DNA of 64,000 nt from Terribacillus halophilus (GCF_900101385.1 NZ_FMZB01000009.1:78108-142107); one strand, 5' to 3'; shown: positions 1-8,010, numbered from the stretch's first letter. Notes: generated by a model from the sequence alone, not told the origin. Numbers and translations: made by a program.

Positions 1-359
1 ATATAGTTGTGTCGAGGATCCTGGGCGCTACTTCCTTTTATATGAAAAAATGATATCGGCTTTTGTAATGTACCATAAAGGTCACACATGGCCTGTACTG
101 CATCGTTACCGCTGCTATGAATCCAGCTGATAATGATATCTGGAGCTGAAAGATGTTTAAGTTGGTTTTGGAAACTTGGCAGCTGAAGATAATCTGCTTG
201 TATCGTATGCAGACGATCTGGCTGTTCTGCTCGTTTGGATAAACGCAGCAAGCTCTCTTTTGTTCGAGCAACCACGGTCACTTCATGGCCTTCCTCGATC
301 CAGTTGAGAACAGCTGCCTGCAGCATACCCGTTCCTCCGATAACTAAATAATGTGTCAT
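1..359 (-). CDS. NAD(P)-binding Rossmann-fold (SDR-like) protein, partial at left edge
   Basis: The reading frame starts at ATG 359, six bases after an AAGGAG-type SD, and is still open at base 1, so only the first ~119 residues are present. The N-terminus begins MTHYLVIGGTGML, a GGxGxL dinucleotide-binding loop after a first beta strand, followed by a second strand ending VTVVAR, where the Arg would favour NADP. This is the layout of small SDR or NAD-dependent epimerase-like proteins of bacilli. The active site is off the window, so substrate and subfamily cannot be told. It lies about 50 bases downstream of the DASS carrier gene on the same strand, with a weak hairpin between them, so some read-through is possible. 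Confidence 0.75.
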   Translation of the reverse strand, partial: MTHYLVIGGTGMLQAAVLNWIEEGHEVTVVARTKESLLRLSKRAEQPDRLHTIQADYLQLPSFQNQLKHLSAPDIIISWIHSSGNDAVQAMCDLYGTLQKPISFFHIKGSSAQDPRHNY

Positions 360-374
360 ACGTTCTCCTTTAAA

Positions 375-402
375 AGGTAAGAGCCTGCCATTGGCAGACT
401 CC
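375..402 (-). terminator. Possible weak terminator after the DASS gene
   Basis: On the minus strand GAGTCTGCC and GGCAGGCTC form a 9-bp stem with one mismatch around a 3-base loop. The following run is T-rich but interrupted. It sits just upstream of the SD of the next minus-strand gene, so it may be only an attenuating hairpin. Confidence 0.4.
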
Positions 403-409
403 GATTAAT

Positions 410-2065
410 TTATTTCCATGACTCAGGATACACATTCAAATCGAGTCCCCACAGTGGTCCGACCAGTGCAAAGACACCCAGTATGAGAAGTATAAGAGTG
501 AAGATATTCAAAATAAAGCCTATCTTCGCCATTTCCGCTATTGTTATTTTACCAGATGCAAATATGATAGCATTCGGTGGCGTTCCAACCGGCAGCATGA
601 AAGCGCAGTTGGCGGCCATCGCTGCCGGAACCATGATCGCATATGGATGAACATCCAAAGCCAATGCCAATGATGCCATCACTGGCAGAATCATCGTGGC
701 AGTTGCTGTATTGGACGTAATCTCCGTCAAGAACAATACTAGTGTCGTTGAAATAATGATGATCAAGAGGATATTCATACCTTCCAAGACCGTCAGTTGG
801 TCTCCGATCCATTGTGAAAGCCCAGAACTAGTGAATCCAGCTGCGATTGCAAGCCCCCCGCCGAATAGAAGCAACACTCCCCACGGCAGTTCTTTGGAAA
901 CGTCCCAATCAAGAATTCTCTGTCCCTTTTTATTTACACTTGGAATCAAGAATAATAATACCCCTGCCAATACCGCAATGAATGTATCACTGATGCCAGG
1001 TATAGCGATAATCTCAAGCACTGCATCCGCTTCCCAAAGGAAAGTGCGGCTTACCCACATAAAAGCCGCGAAAGTGAATACAGTGAGAACGGCTTTTTCC
1101 TCGAAGGACATTTTACCGAGATCTTGTTTTTGTTTAAGTATGAGGTCTTTTCCTCCTGGCAGCTCCTTCATCTTGATTCGGAAGACAACCTTGGTAAGAT
1201 AAATCCATGACGAAAACAAGAGAATTACTACAATCGGTACCGCAATCAGCATCCAGCCGCCAAAGGAGATTTCCACTCCGAACAAGCTGCTTGCCATCGC
1301 TGCCAGGATAATATTCGGAGGTGTTCCGATCAGCGTTCCAAGACCACCGATTGTACCAGCATAACCGATGGCGAAGACCAGCGATTTCTCAAATTTACGA
1401 TTATCTTCCCCAATTTCCTGTCTGCTGGCTTTTGCAGCTTGACTAGCTTGATAAATGATAGCCGTCCCTATCGGCAGCATCATCATGACTGCCGCCGTGT
1501 TGGAAACCCACATCGAAAGGAAGCCGGTCGCAATCATGAAACCAAGCACAATCCGTGATGTACTCGTTCCGACAACACTGATGATATTCAGTGCAATTCG
1601 TTTATGCAGATTCCATTTCTCCATTGCCATGGCAATCAGGAATCCACCGAGAAAAAGGAAAACGATTGGATCGCCATAGCTTGAGGCTGCTGTATCTCCA
1701 TCCAGCCCTTGTGTCACTGGAAGAAGAAGGAGCGGCAATAAACTAGTTGCCGGAATGGGAATCGCTTCTGTGATCCACCATGTCGCTACCCATAAAGTAG
1801 TGGCCAATACCATACGTCCTTCGTAACTCAGACCTTCGGGGTAATAAAACAAAATGACAGACAAAAACAAGAGAGGACCTAAAAATAATCCAATCAACTG
1901 AGGGCGTTTATACGTTCGAGGTGCTTTGTTGGAAGTGCCAGACTGCTCCAGGGTTTTAGTTTGTGCTGTGTTTTTCGAAGTAGGTACAGCAAACAGCAAT
2001 AATTTCTTTGTCTTGTCATGGGTATTCCATAGACCATTCCAAACGGATAACATACTAGATTTCAT
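410..2065 (-). CDS. DASS (SLC13) family sodium:dicarboxylate/sulfate symporter
   Basis: 551-residue polytopic membrane protein of the divalent anion:Na+ symporter family, which imports di- or tricarboxylates or sulfate with Na+. Two repeat units each carry the diagnostic Ser-Asn-Thr motif, at residues 188-190 and 451-453. Each is followed by a TPPN loop (GTPPN near 248 and 497), the paired substrate/Na+ sites of the family. The N-terminus has about 50 extra soluble residues before the first helix. ATG 2065 has a strong AAAGGAGG SD. The gene is monocistronic or ends at the weak hairpin at 375-402. Its leader holds a cre-like site and a palindrome, suggesting catabolite repression plus one specific regulator. 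Dicarboxylate is more likely than sulfate given that regulation, but the substrate is an inference. Confidence 0.9.
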   Translation of the reverse strand: MKSSMLSVWNGLWNTHDKTKKLLLFAVPTSKNTAQTKTLEQSGTSNKAPRTYKRPQLIGLFLGPLLFLSVILFYYPEGLSYEGRMVLATTLWVATWWITEAIPIPATSLLPLLLLPVTQGLDGDTAASSYGDPIVFLFLGGFLIAMAMEKWNLHKRIALNIISVVGTSTSRIVLGFMIATGFLSMWVSNTAAVMMMLPIGTAIIYQASQAAKASRQEIGEDNRKFEKSLVFAIGYAGTIGGLGTLIGTPPNIILAAMASSLFGVEISFGGWMLIAVPIVVILLFSSWIYLTKVVFRIKMKELPGGKDLILKQKQDLGKMSFEEKAVLTVFTFAAFMWVSRTFLWEADAVLEIIAIPGISDTFIAVLAGVLLFLIPSVNKKGQRILDWDVSKELPWGVLLLFGGGLAIAAGFTSSGLSQWIGDQLTVLEGMNILLIIIISTTLVLFLTEITSNTATATMILPVMASLALALDVHPYAIMVPAAMAANCAFMLPVGTPPNAIIFASGKITIAEMAKIGFILNIFTLILLILGVFALVGPLWGLDLNVYPESWK

Positions 2066-2082
2066 CCAATCGCCTCCTTTTA

Positions 2083-2098
2083 TTTAAGCGCTTACATA
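2083..2098 (-). promoter_or_regulatory. cre-like CcpA site in the DASS leader
   Basis: Minus-strand TATGTAAGCGCTTAAA matches the WWTGNAARCGNWWWCA consensus except for one base (A for C near the end). It lies between the predicted promoter and the SD, a position typical of a CcpA roadblock. Confidence 0.55.
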
Positions 2099-2109
2099 GC
2101 GATGTAAGC
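2090..2109. promoter_or_regulatory. Perfect inverted repeat, candidate operator
   Basis: GCTTACAT-N4-ATGTAAGC has 8-bp perfect arms, lies upstream of the DASS SD and overlaps the cre-like site. It may be an operator of an unlinked regulator, or an RNA stem in the leader. Confidence 0.5.
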
Positions 2110-2131
2110 AAATACAGATGATTACATGATA

Positions 2132-2161
2132 AGCCTATTCGACACTGGGTTGTTCTGTCAA
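2132..2161 (-). promoter_or_regulatory. Predicted sigma-A promoter of the DASS gene
   Basis: TTGACA, an 18-base spacer, then TAGGCT on the minus strand. The -35 is perfect and the -10 weak, as would suit an activated or repressed promoter. Confidence 0.45.
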
Positions 2162-2171
2162 ATATTTGTAC

Positions 2172-2197
2172 AAAAAACAGCGGACATATGCCCGCTG
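2172..2197 (-). terminator. Rho-independent terminator
   Basis: Minus-strand CAGCGGGC-ATAT-GTCCGCTG (8-bp stem with one G.T pair) followed by six T. It ends transcription coming from the amidohydrolase gene at 2472-3653, although it lies about 275 bases past that stop codon. Confidence 0.75.
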
Positions 2198-2471
2198 TCA
2201 GCTTGTAATTCCAGCCTCGACGGAAAGCTGCTTCTTCAGCTCCCCCACCTGGATGATCGTCATTATATTATCCGTATTAGTAAGCGAAGTTCTGTTTCTC
2301 TGAACGAACAATTACCGAATCTGCTAATTCCTTCTCTGCTTTTGTTCCGATTTTCTTTTTCCTGTTTAACACCAGTAATCTTTGCCCGGGAAATAATCGA
2401 CTAAAATTCTCCCAGTTCGATAATTATCAGGATGATCAGCTTCACTGTTGCAGCAGTGATGCCTGTTCCAC
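2198..2471 (-). other. Intergenic stretch, possible decayed gene or long 3' UTR
   Basis: This lies between the amidohydrolase stop and its terminator. No convincing reading frame is seen on either strand. A 21-codon minus-strand frame (about 2265 to 2200) begins MTIIQVGELKKQLSVEAG, but has no SD. Several short frames separated by stops could be remains of a gene. The plus-strand frame 2126-2404 has no SD or recognisable motif. Confidence 0.3.
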
Positions 2472-3653
2472 CTATTCCATTACCAACTCTTCAGCAATCG
2501 CAAGGAACATATTTGCCCCATTGCTCAAAGCCGCTTCGTCGATAAGGAATTTTGGATGATGATGTGGCGCCGGCGAATGGTTATCAGGGGAGCAAGCACC
2601 GACGAACACAAAGCAGCCAGGTACAACGTTTGAAAAAGCTGAGAAATCTTCGCCTCCCATGATTGCCTCTCCTTCAACAGCTGCCCCATCGCCCAATTTT
2701 CGTCGGATAGCTTTACATGCAATAGCAGTTGCTTCCTTTTCATTGACGACAGAGTCATAGCCATACGTATAATTCAATTCATACTGGCAGCCATTCGCAG
2801 CAGAAACGCCTTTGATGATCTGTTCGATTGCTTCGACTGCCCGTTTTCGTACATCCTGACTGTAGGAACGGACAGATGCTCCAATCTTCACTTCTTCGGG
2901 GATGACATTGACCGCATCACCTGCTTGTAATGTCGTGACGGATACAACTAATTCATCCTTCGGGCTTGTGATACGTGAAACGACAGTCTGCAGGCTAGTG
3001 ATAATCTGCGCACTCGTGACAACCGGATCGATCGTATTCTCCGGCTGTGAAGAGTGACCGCCTTTTCCTTTTATCGTGACGTGGAACATGTCCGAATTGG
3101 AAGTAGCAGCTCCCGGTGTGATCGACAGCTGGCCTAATGGTGTAAGAGAAGAAAGATGCAAACCGAACACATAATCCAAACCTTCTGTCACGCCAGCCGC
3201 AACCATTTCCCTGGCACCCCCCGGCAACAGCTCTTCAGCGTGCTGGAAGAAAAAGCGTATTTCACCATGAATCTTCTCCTGCTGCGCACTTAAAGCTTTG
3301 GCGACACCAAGCAAAATAGCTGTATGTCCGTCATGTCCGCATGCATGCATGACACCCTCGTTTTCGGATGCAAAAGGTAGACCGGTTTCTTCCTGGATCG
3401 GCAATGCATCCATATCAGCCCGGAAACCGATCGTCTTTCCAGGATGCGCTCCCTTGAGCACGGCCATTACACTTGTTTCCGTAGGCCTGGTCACTTCCAA
3501 ATTAGGAAAAGTGCTTAATGTTTCATAAAGGAAAGCAGATGTTTTATACTCCTGAAAAGATAACTCCGGATGCTGATGCAGATATCTCCTCCAGCTGACA
3601 ATTTCCTCTATCTGCTCGTTGGTCAATTCAATTACGGTTTTTTTCGCTAGCAT
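2472..3653 (-). CDS. M20 family amidohydrolase (N-acyl-amino-acid / IAA-conjugate hydrolase type)
   Basis: 393-residue cytosolic zinc aminoacylase-like enzyme that would split N-acyl or amino-acid conjugates. Metal-site motifs are intact: GFRADMDALPIQEETG near residues 76-91, HACGHDGH with Cys105, His107 and Asp108, and QHAEELLPGG with catalytic Glu140/Glu141. The inserted lid domain contains GKGGHSSQP, and the last ligand region HHHP lies near the C-terminus. ATG 3653 follows a GGAGAG SD. The protein is clearly paralogous to the product of 4566-5726 over its whole length. Both copies lie on the same strand with a UPP synthase-like gene between them, which suggests an old tandem duplication. 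The substrate cannot be told from sequence. Confidence 0.9.
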   Translation of the reverse strand: MLAKKTVIELTNEQIEEIVSWRRYLHQHPELSFQEYKTSAFLYETLSTFPNLEVTRPTETSVMAVLKGAHPGKTIGFRADMDALPIQEETGLPFASENEGVMHACGHDGHTAILLGVAKALSAQQEKIHGEIRFFFQHAEELLPGGAREMVAAGVTEGLDYVFGLHLSSLTPLGQLSITPGAATSNSDMFHVTIKGKGGHSSQPENTIDPVVTSAQIITSLQTVVSRITSPKDELVVSVTTLQAGDAVNVIPEEVKIGASVRSYSQDVRKRAVEAIEQIIKGVSAANGCQYELNYTYGYDSVVNEKEATAIACKAIRRKLGDGAAVEGEAIMGGEDFSAFSNVVPGCFVFVGACSPDNHSPAPHHHPKFLIDEAALSNGANMFLAIAEELVME

Positions 3654-3832
3654 AAAATCTCTCCTTCCGGTTTGGAATAATTGAATATTTCAGAAAAATT
3701 ATGCTAACTATGATAGCACTCTTGCTATTCGCTTTAAACCCCCAATAAAAATCTCCATTCTACAATTCTAATAAGAACATTGTTTGAGACTAGCTATAAA
3801 ATGTTTTTATGTCAGAACATGATAGCGTAAAA

Positions 3833-4489
3833 TTAATCCGCTGCGATCGCATCTGACAACATATCTCCCTCGAAGTCCGGCCAATACGCCTTAATGAAAA
3901 CTAATTTTGCATTGGCTGCTTGCAACAGCAGGAAATTGCTTAAACGCTGTTCCCCGCTTGTCCGGATCAGTACGTCCACATCTGGCATCTCTTTTGTCCA
4001 AAAGAACTGTCGCAGTTCTTCATATTCCTGTATCCTTTGACTATTTGATTGAGCCATTTCTTTTAATCCTTCCACAATCTCATCCTTGCTTCCGTAGTTG
4101 AGCGCAATCCGAAGAATCAACGTTTGGTTCTGTATCGTTTCCTCCATCGTTTTCTTTACCACTGCCAAAGTCTTCGGTGGCAATGCTTGCAGATTTCCGA
4201 AAAATTCTACCCTGACTCCTGCTTTTTTGAGTGCTTTCATCTCTGTGTTATAAAAAATGCCAGGCAAACGCATGATATAATCCACTTCCTGTTTCGGGCG
4301 CTTCCAGTTCTCTGATGAGAAAGCATATAACGTCAGATTTTGTATACCTAGCCGGATTGCCGCTTCGATGGTCCTTCTTACTGCAAGCATTCCGGCATAA
4401 TGTCCAGCACTGCGAGGTTTTCCCTGCTCTGTCGCCCATCTTCCATTTCCATCCATCATGATTGCCACATGCTCCGGTATCCTGTTCAT
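3833..4489 (-). CDS. Isoprenyl transferase (undecaprenyl diphosphate synthase paralogue), short, altered metal ligand
   Basis: 218-residue cis-prenyltransferase homologue. The core motifs are present: MMDGNGRWA at 11-19 with metal-binding Asp13, YAFSSENWKRP at 55-65, and RTSGEQRLSNFLL at 176-188. In the E. coli enzyme the second Mg ligand is Glu213, 19 residues after Arg194 of this motif. Counting from Arg176 here, that position is Lys195 (codon AAA). The usual Trp of FLLWQ is Leu. The protein stops about 25-30 residues short of typical UppS. ATG 4489 has an AGGAGGGG SD and the frame is intact. It is not in the usual uppS-cdsA-dxr context, so it is probably a second copy that is either inactive or working on another partner. 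The fold is certain; enzymatic activity is doubtful. Confidence 0.85.
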   Translation of the reverse strand: MNRIPEHVAIMMDGNGRWATEQGKPRSAGHYAGMLAVRRTIEAAIRLGIQNLTLYAFSSENWKRPKQEVDYIMRLPGIFYNTEMKALKKAGVRVEFFGNLQALPPKTLAVVKKTMEETIQNQTLILRIALNYGSKDEIVEGLKEMAQSNSQRIQEYEELRQFFWTKEMPDVDVLIRTSGEQRLSNFLLLQAANAKLVFIKAYWPDFEGDMLSDAIAAD

Positions 4490-4535
4490 ACCATCCCCTC
4501 CTGCTTTGTAGCTTAAGATATGTTACAAAAATTGT

Positions 4536-4567
4536 AAACAAAAAGAGGAGTGCGATGACTCCCCTTT
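4536..4567 (-). terminator. Rho-independent terminator of the second amidohydrolase gene
   Basis: Minus-strand AAAGGGGAGT-N6-ACTCCTCTTT (10-bp stem, one G.T) followed by a T run. The stem begins within the stop codon region of the 4566-5726 gene and separates it from the UPP synthase paralogue. Confidence 0.8.
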
Positions 4568-5726
4568 AAAATACAAGTTCCTCTGCAACACCAAGAAAGA
4601 AGTCGACACCATCCTCCATCGCATCCTCTTCGATTCGGAATTGCGGATGATGATGGGGTGCGGGAGCCGGATTATCTTTTTCCTTTGCACCAACAAAGAC
4701 AAAGCAGCCAGGGACGGCATTGGCAAAGGCAGCAAAGTCTTCTCCTCCCATGATTGCACTGCCGCGAAGAACTGCATCCTCGCCCAGTTTTCGCTTCAGG
4801 GCACGCTCTGCTATTGCAGTAGCACCCTCATCGTTGATAACAGAATCATAACCGTATGTAATCTCTAATTCATATGCAGCTCCATTAGCTTCGGTTATGC
4901 CTTTCACCATACGTTCCAATGCAGTGATCGCATTTTTTCGTACATCTTGCGTGAGCGAACGTACAGATGCTCCAATACGTACTTCATTCGGTATGACATT
5001 GACTGCTTCACCTGCATGCAGCGTCGTGATGGAGACGACCAGCTCTTCTTTCGGACTAGTCATCCGGGAGACTATTGATTGCACGTTGGTAATGATCTGC
5101 GCACTGATGATAACTGGATCTACTGTTTTGTCAGGTTGTGAGGAATGTCCGCCTTTTCCCCTTACTGTTAATTGGAACTGATCCGAATTGGACGTTGCTG
5201 GTCCATAGATGACACCAACCTTACCTTGTGGCAGCTGTGAGGCCACGTGCAGTCCAAATACCATCTCCACACCGTCAGTGACACCAGCTTCCACCATTTC
5301 CTTGGCACCGCCAGGGAATAATTCTTCTGCGTGCTGGAAAAAGAAGCGTATTTCTCCGCATAGTTCTTGCTGCTTGGCACTCAGAATCTCTGCCACAGTA
5401 AGCAGGATTGCAGTATGGGCATCATGGCCGCAGGCGTGCATCACACCCTCGACTTTTGAAGCAAAAGGCAAGTCAGTTTCTTCTTGGATTGGCAAAGCAT
5501 CCATGTCTGCTCGGAAGCCGATCACTTTACCCGGCCTCGCTCCCTTCAGCTTCGCCATCACACTCGTTTTTGTCGGCCTGCTCAATTCCAGGTTCCCAAA
5601 AGATGCCAGCGTATCGTAAACAAATTGAGATGTACGCTCTTCCTGGAAAGAAAGCTCTGGATTTGCATGCAGATGTCTCCTCCACTCTCTTAGATGCTGT
5701 TTGTGCAATTCAGTAACGTCCTTCAT
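4566..5726 (-). CDS. M20 family amidohydrolase, paralogue of the 2472-3653 gene
   Basis: 386-residue zinc amidohydrolase with the same architecture as its neighbour: FRADMDALPIQEETD at 71-85, HACGHDAH with Cys99, His101 and Asp102, QHAEELFPGG, and a lid domain with GKGGHSSQP. Identity with the other copy is high across the whole length, with only the ends and scattered surface positions differing, so both probably act on related acylated or conjugated amino acids. ATG 5726 is preceded by GAGGGAGG. A terminator overlaps its stop codon, so it forms its own transcript. Similar enzymes include aminoacylases, hippurate hydrolases and AbgA/AbgB. An AbgT-type transporter gene lies at the other end of the window but is not linked. 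Confidence 0.9.
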   Translation of the reverse strand: MKDVTELHKQHLREWRRHLHANPELSFQEERTSQFVYDTLASFGNLELSRPTKTSVMAKLKGARPGKVIGFRADMDALPIQEETDLPFASKVEGVMHACGHDAHTAILLTVAEILSAKQQELCGEIRFFFQHAEELFPGGAKEMVEAGVTDGVEMVFGLHVASQLPQGKVGVIYGPATSNSDQFQLTVRGKGGHSSQPDKTVDPVIISAQIITNVQSIVSRMTSPKEELVVSITTLHAGEAVNVIPNEVRIGASVRSLTQDVRKNAITALERMVKGITEANGAAYELEITYGYDSVINDEGATAIAERALKRKLGEDAVLRGSAIMGGEDFAAFANAVPGCFVFVGAKEKDNPAPAPHHHPQFRIEEDAMEDGVDFFLGVAEELVF

Positions 5727-5942
5727 ATTAATCCTCCCTCAATTACTATCGCTCTTTATTTAACTTAAGTGAATTATTTAATTGTATAAACCATATGCGT
5801 AAGCTACAAGAGACAAAGGATCGAGTACTGACGCCTAGATTTTTTCCAAAAATATCCTGGTTTGATTCTCCTCCACGCCTAAAGAATGCCCCCACCTTTT
5901 TATTTACGGATGAGGTAAAATAACATCAACTCTGCCCTAACT

Positions 5943-5972
5943 AAAAAGAAAAGCTCCCACACCGGGAGCCTT
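5943..5972 (-). terminator. Terminator of the PadR-DUF2812-M50 operon
   Basis: Minus-strand GGCTCCC-N5-GGGAGCT followed by TTTCTTTTT, immediately after the stop codon of the protease-like gene. Confidence 0.75.
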
Positions 5973-5975
5973 CAT

Positions 5976-7052
5976 TTAAGCAATCGTTTTAACGGATGTT
6001 CGGATACGGGTTGCAAGCATCCTCGTCCATTCACGCTCCAAAACCCCGAATCCATTCAATTTCGCATAAGGGGAAAAAGCTTCTTTGCTGTAAGCCAATG
6101 CTTTGTTTAAATCCTGTCTGGACCAAGCCAGCATTGCTTGCATTCGGCTGTATGTACCATCGCTGAACATCGTCACGCCTTCAGCGTACTTGTGCAGTGT
6201 CTTATCATCCAACGTACCGCTTATGGCATCGGCAAGCATGCGCCATTCCAGGAAGGGGCCGTGATAGACAGCCATCCTCTTATCGGATTCTATCCGGAAG
6301 TGATGGAAAAGACGCTCTATCGCTGGCTTTATTCCATCTCTATCTGCCTCCACGTAAAAGACAAACATAGACTCTATAAATACATCTTTAAGCTCCGCTG
6401 CTGTCTCCACTTTCTTTTTACACTGCTCGTATAGGGAAGACGACCAATACACGGGACGCTTCGCTCCATACATTTCGGCCATCAGCTTGGCAGATTGAAT
6501 CTGGCGCTCCCCTGCTTCCGTTTGCCTGATTAATCGATAGAAGGCTGAGCCGTCTGTCTGAAAATCACCATTTGGCAACGGCAGAATGGTAGCTACCAGA
6601 ATTCCCCCATGTAACATGCTGCAAAAAGCAAAGAATTCAATAGTACTAAAATGCCACATCGCCAGAAATAGAACACATAGACTACTGCTCATGATAGGGC
6701 CGCTGATCGTCATGACTGACAAGTCCTTCCGAAGTCTATCTTCCGTATGTCCTGGAGTCGGAAGCATTAAGGCGACTCCTCCGATAAGTCCCCAATTACG
6801 ATTTTCACGCAATCTTATGCCTTTCTTTCCTTTTTCAATATGAAAAGGCCCTGCAACAACGTACCCAAAATTCATTCCCATCAGCTTTCCGCCGATAACA
6901 TGACCAAGCTCATGCAGCGCTATTGCCAAGAAGCCTGCCGCAGCAAGCTGTGCATATGTGATGACTTCCGACTGCAAATTCGGCAGGAAGAAATATACAC
7001 CCGTAAACACAAACACTGCGAAAGCAAATCCGAACAACGGTCTTCTATGCAT
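5976..7052 (-). CDS. M50-like membrane metalloprotease family protein
   Basis: 358 residues from ATG 7052, chosen because GGGGAAAG precedes it and the ATG overlaps the upstream stop as TGATG; a longer in-frame extension has no SD. Helix 1 is at about 6-23. A helix at 34-52 carries HELGH (His47, Glu48, His51), the zinc-binding HExxH of site-2 proteases. A later helix ends LPLPNGDFQTDG with Asp167, matching the second M50 motif, whose Asp is the third zinc ligand. Residues ~180-358 are soluble and unassigned. Intramembrane proteolysis is inferred; the substrate is unknown. It is last in an operon with a PadR repressor and a DUF2812 membrane protein, so it is probably made in response to the PadR signal, perhaps envelope stress. 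Confidence 0.75.
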   Translation of the reverse strand: MHRRPLFGFAFAVFVFTGVYFFLPNLQSEVITYAQLAAAGFLAIALHELGHVIGGKLMGMNFGYVVAGPFHIEKGKKGIRLRENRNWGLIGGVALMLPTPGHTEDRLRKDLSVMTISGPIMSSSLCVLFLAMWHFSTIEFFAFCSMLHGGILVATILPLPNGDFQTDGSAFYRLIRQTEAGERQIQSAKLMAEMYGAKRPVYWSSSLYEQCKKKVETAAELKDVFIESMFVFYVEADRDGIKPAIERLFHHFRIESDKRMAVYHGPFLEWRMLADAISGTLDDKTLHKYAEGVTMFSDGTYSRMQAMLAWSRQDLNKALAYSKEAFSPYAKLNGFGVLEREWTRMLATRIRTSVKTIA

Positions 7053-7582
7053 CAGTCTTTCCCCTTTCTCATCAGCTTGATGGAGCGATAGTAAAAGGCT
7101 GCTGTCATCATCAAACTCAACACAGCTAAGATGAACAGCAGTAAGCAAACTATCGAGGCTATCCAGCTATCTGTTACGCGGACGATAAAGAAACCAATAA
7201 GAGTCAATATGGTTGTTACCAATGCCATTTTCGGAATGAAAGTCGCTGCTCGCTTTAATTTATCCTGCTTAGTATCTGCGTCAGTATAAATCGGTGCTGC
7301 TTCGACAGAAGCCTCAAAGATGTACATTCCATATGAGCTACATACCAATGTCCAGCCAGAAAACTTGAACATTTCCAAGTACTCTTGTTCTTCTGCTTCA
7401 TCCAATGTGCGGTAATCAATCATGTATTGCACTTGCTTCGGTTCACCGCGTATCAGTCGATAACCCATAAAGGCAAAATCCTGCAGATGCCAGCCTTTCG
7501 CTGCTTGCTTGGCAAGCTTCTTCATATCCTTTTTCTCCGAAAAGGCAAGTCCGCCTGAACTTACATACTTTGTTTGTCTCAT
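7052..7582 (-). CDS. DUF2812 domain membrane protein
   Basis: 176 residues. An N-terminal soluble part (1-~95) has the DUF2812 pattern KKLAKQAAKGWHLQDF...GYRLIRGEPKQVQYMIDYR followed by FSGWTLVCSSYGMYIFEA. Two C-terminal membrane helices follow, at about 113-134 and 140-163, and a basic tail. In Firmicutes this family is regularly encoded next to PadR regulators; its biochemical role is unknown. The start overlaps the end of the padR gene by 4 bases (ATGA) and its stop overlaps the start of the protease-like gene by 1 base, so the three are translationally coupled. It may act as the membrane sensor or partner of this small system, which is inference. Confidence 0.8.
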   Translation of the reverse strand: MRQTKYVSSGGLAFSEKKDMKKLAKQAAKGWHLQDFAFMGYRLIRGEPKQVQYMIDYRTLDEAEEQEYLEMFKFSGWTLVCSSYGMYIFEASVEAAPIYTDADTKQDKLKRAATFIPKMALVTTILTLIGFFIVRVTDSWIASIVCLLLFILAVLSLMMTAAFYYRSIKLMRKGKD

Positions 7583-7914
7583 CGTCCCTTCCTCCCCTTC
7601 GTCTGTAAAACTTCTTTCGCCAAGTCGACCATTCTGCTCCGCCTTTTGATTTCCTCTTCGAGCTTCGAAATACCAGCTGCTGTTGTTACATATGTTTTCC
7701 GCCGCGGTTCGCTGTCTGGTTCAGCTTCAATCAAATCAGCATCCACCAATTTCTTGATGATGGTGTACAACGTGGCTGGACCAATCTTAAACATTCCATT
7801 CGTTTCTTCTTCTACATATTGCATGATGGCGTATCCATGCCTTGGCTCCACCAATGCAACCAAGATGTAGAAAACGGGATCCGTCAATTCATCCAACGAT
7901 TTTCCTTTCGCCAT
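7579..7914 (-). CDS. PadR family transcriptional regulator
   Basis: 111 residues. The winged helix is at about 8-85, with PVFYILVALVEPRHGYAIMQYV as the first helices, GPATLYTIIKKLVDADLI as the recognition helix region, and RRKTYVTTAAG as the wing. A short C-terminal helix follows for dimerisation. PadR proteins of this size repress their own operon and respond to small molecules or envelope stress. ATG 7914 has GGAG eight bases upstream. Just upstream lies a 34-bp concentric palindrome covering the start of transcription, the obvious self-operator. First gene of the operon with DUF2812 and the M50-like protein. Confidence 0.9.
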   Translation of the reverse strand: MAKGKSLDELTDPVFYILVALVEPRHGYAIMQYVEEETNGMFKIGPATLYTIIKKLVDADLIEAEPDSEPRRKTYVTTAAGISKLEEEIKRRSRMVDLAKEVLQTKGRKGR

Positions 7915-7928
7915 AATCAGTTCTCCTT

Positions 7929-7962
7929 TATATCCGTTTTTGATATATCACTTATGGATATA
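7929..7962. promoter_or_regulatory. Concentric palindromic operator upstream of padR
   Basis: TATATCC-N5-TGATATATCA-N5-GGATATA. The inner 10-bp perfect palindrome (7941-7950) and the outer 7-bp arms (7929-7935, 7956-7962) share the same centre, 7945.5. It overlaps the -10 edge and the expected transcription start, so binding would block the promoter. Confidence 0.7.
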
Positions 7963-7988
7963 ATACTGTGTATGGAAGTTGCTGACAA
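7960..7988 (-). promoter_or_regulatory. Sigma-A promoter of the padR operon
   Basis: TTGTCA (7983-7988), a 17-base spacer, TATTAT (7960-7965) on the minus strand. Good match and ideal spacing. Confidence 0.7.
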
Positions 7989-8010
7989 TAGGTATAAATT
8001 TTTTCTATAG

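Noticed and set aside
696..1202. 168-codon plus-strand frame inside the DASS gene
   Set aside because: Antisense to a well-supported transporter, no SD, and composition typical of a shadow frame.
2126..2404. 92-codon plus-strand frame
   Set aside because: No SD, no motif, and it spans a terminator of the opposite strand.
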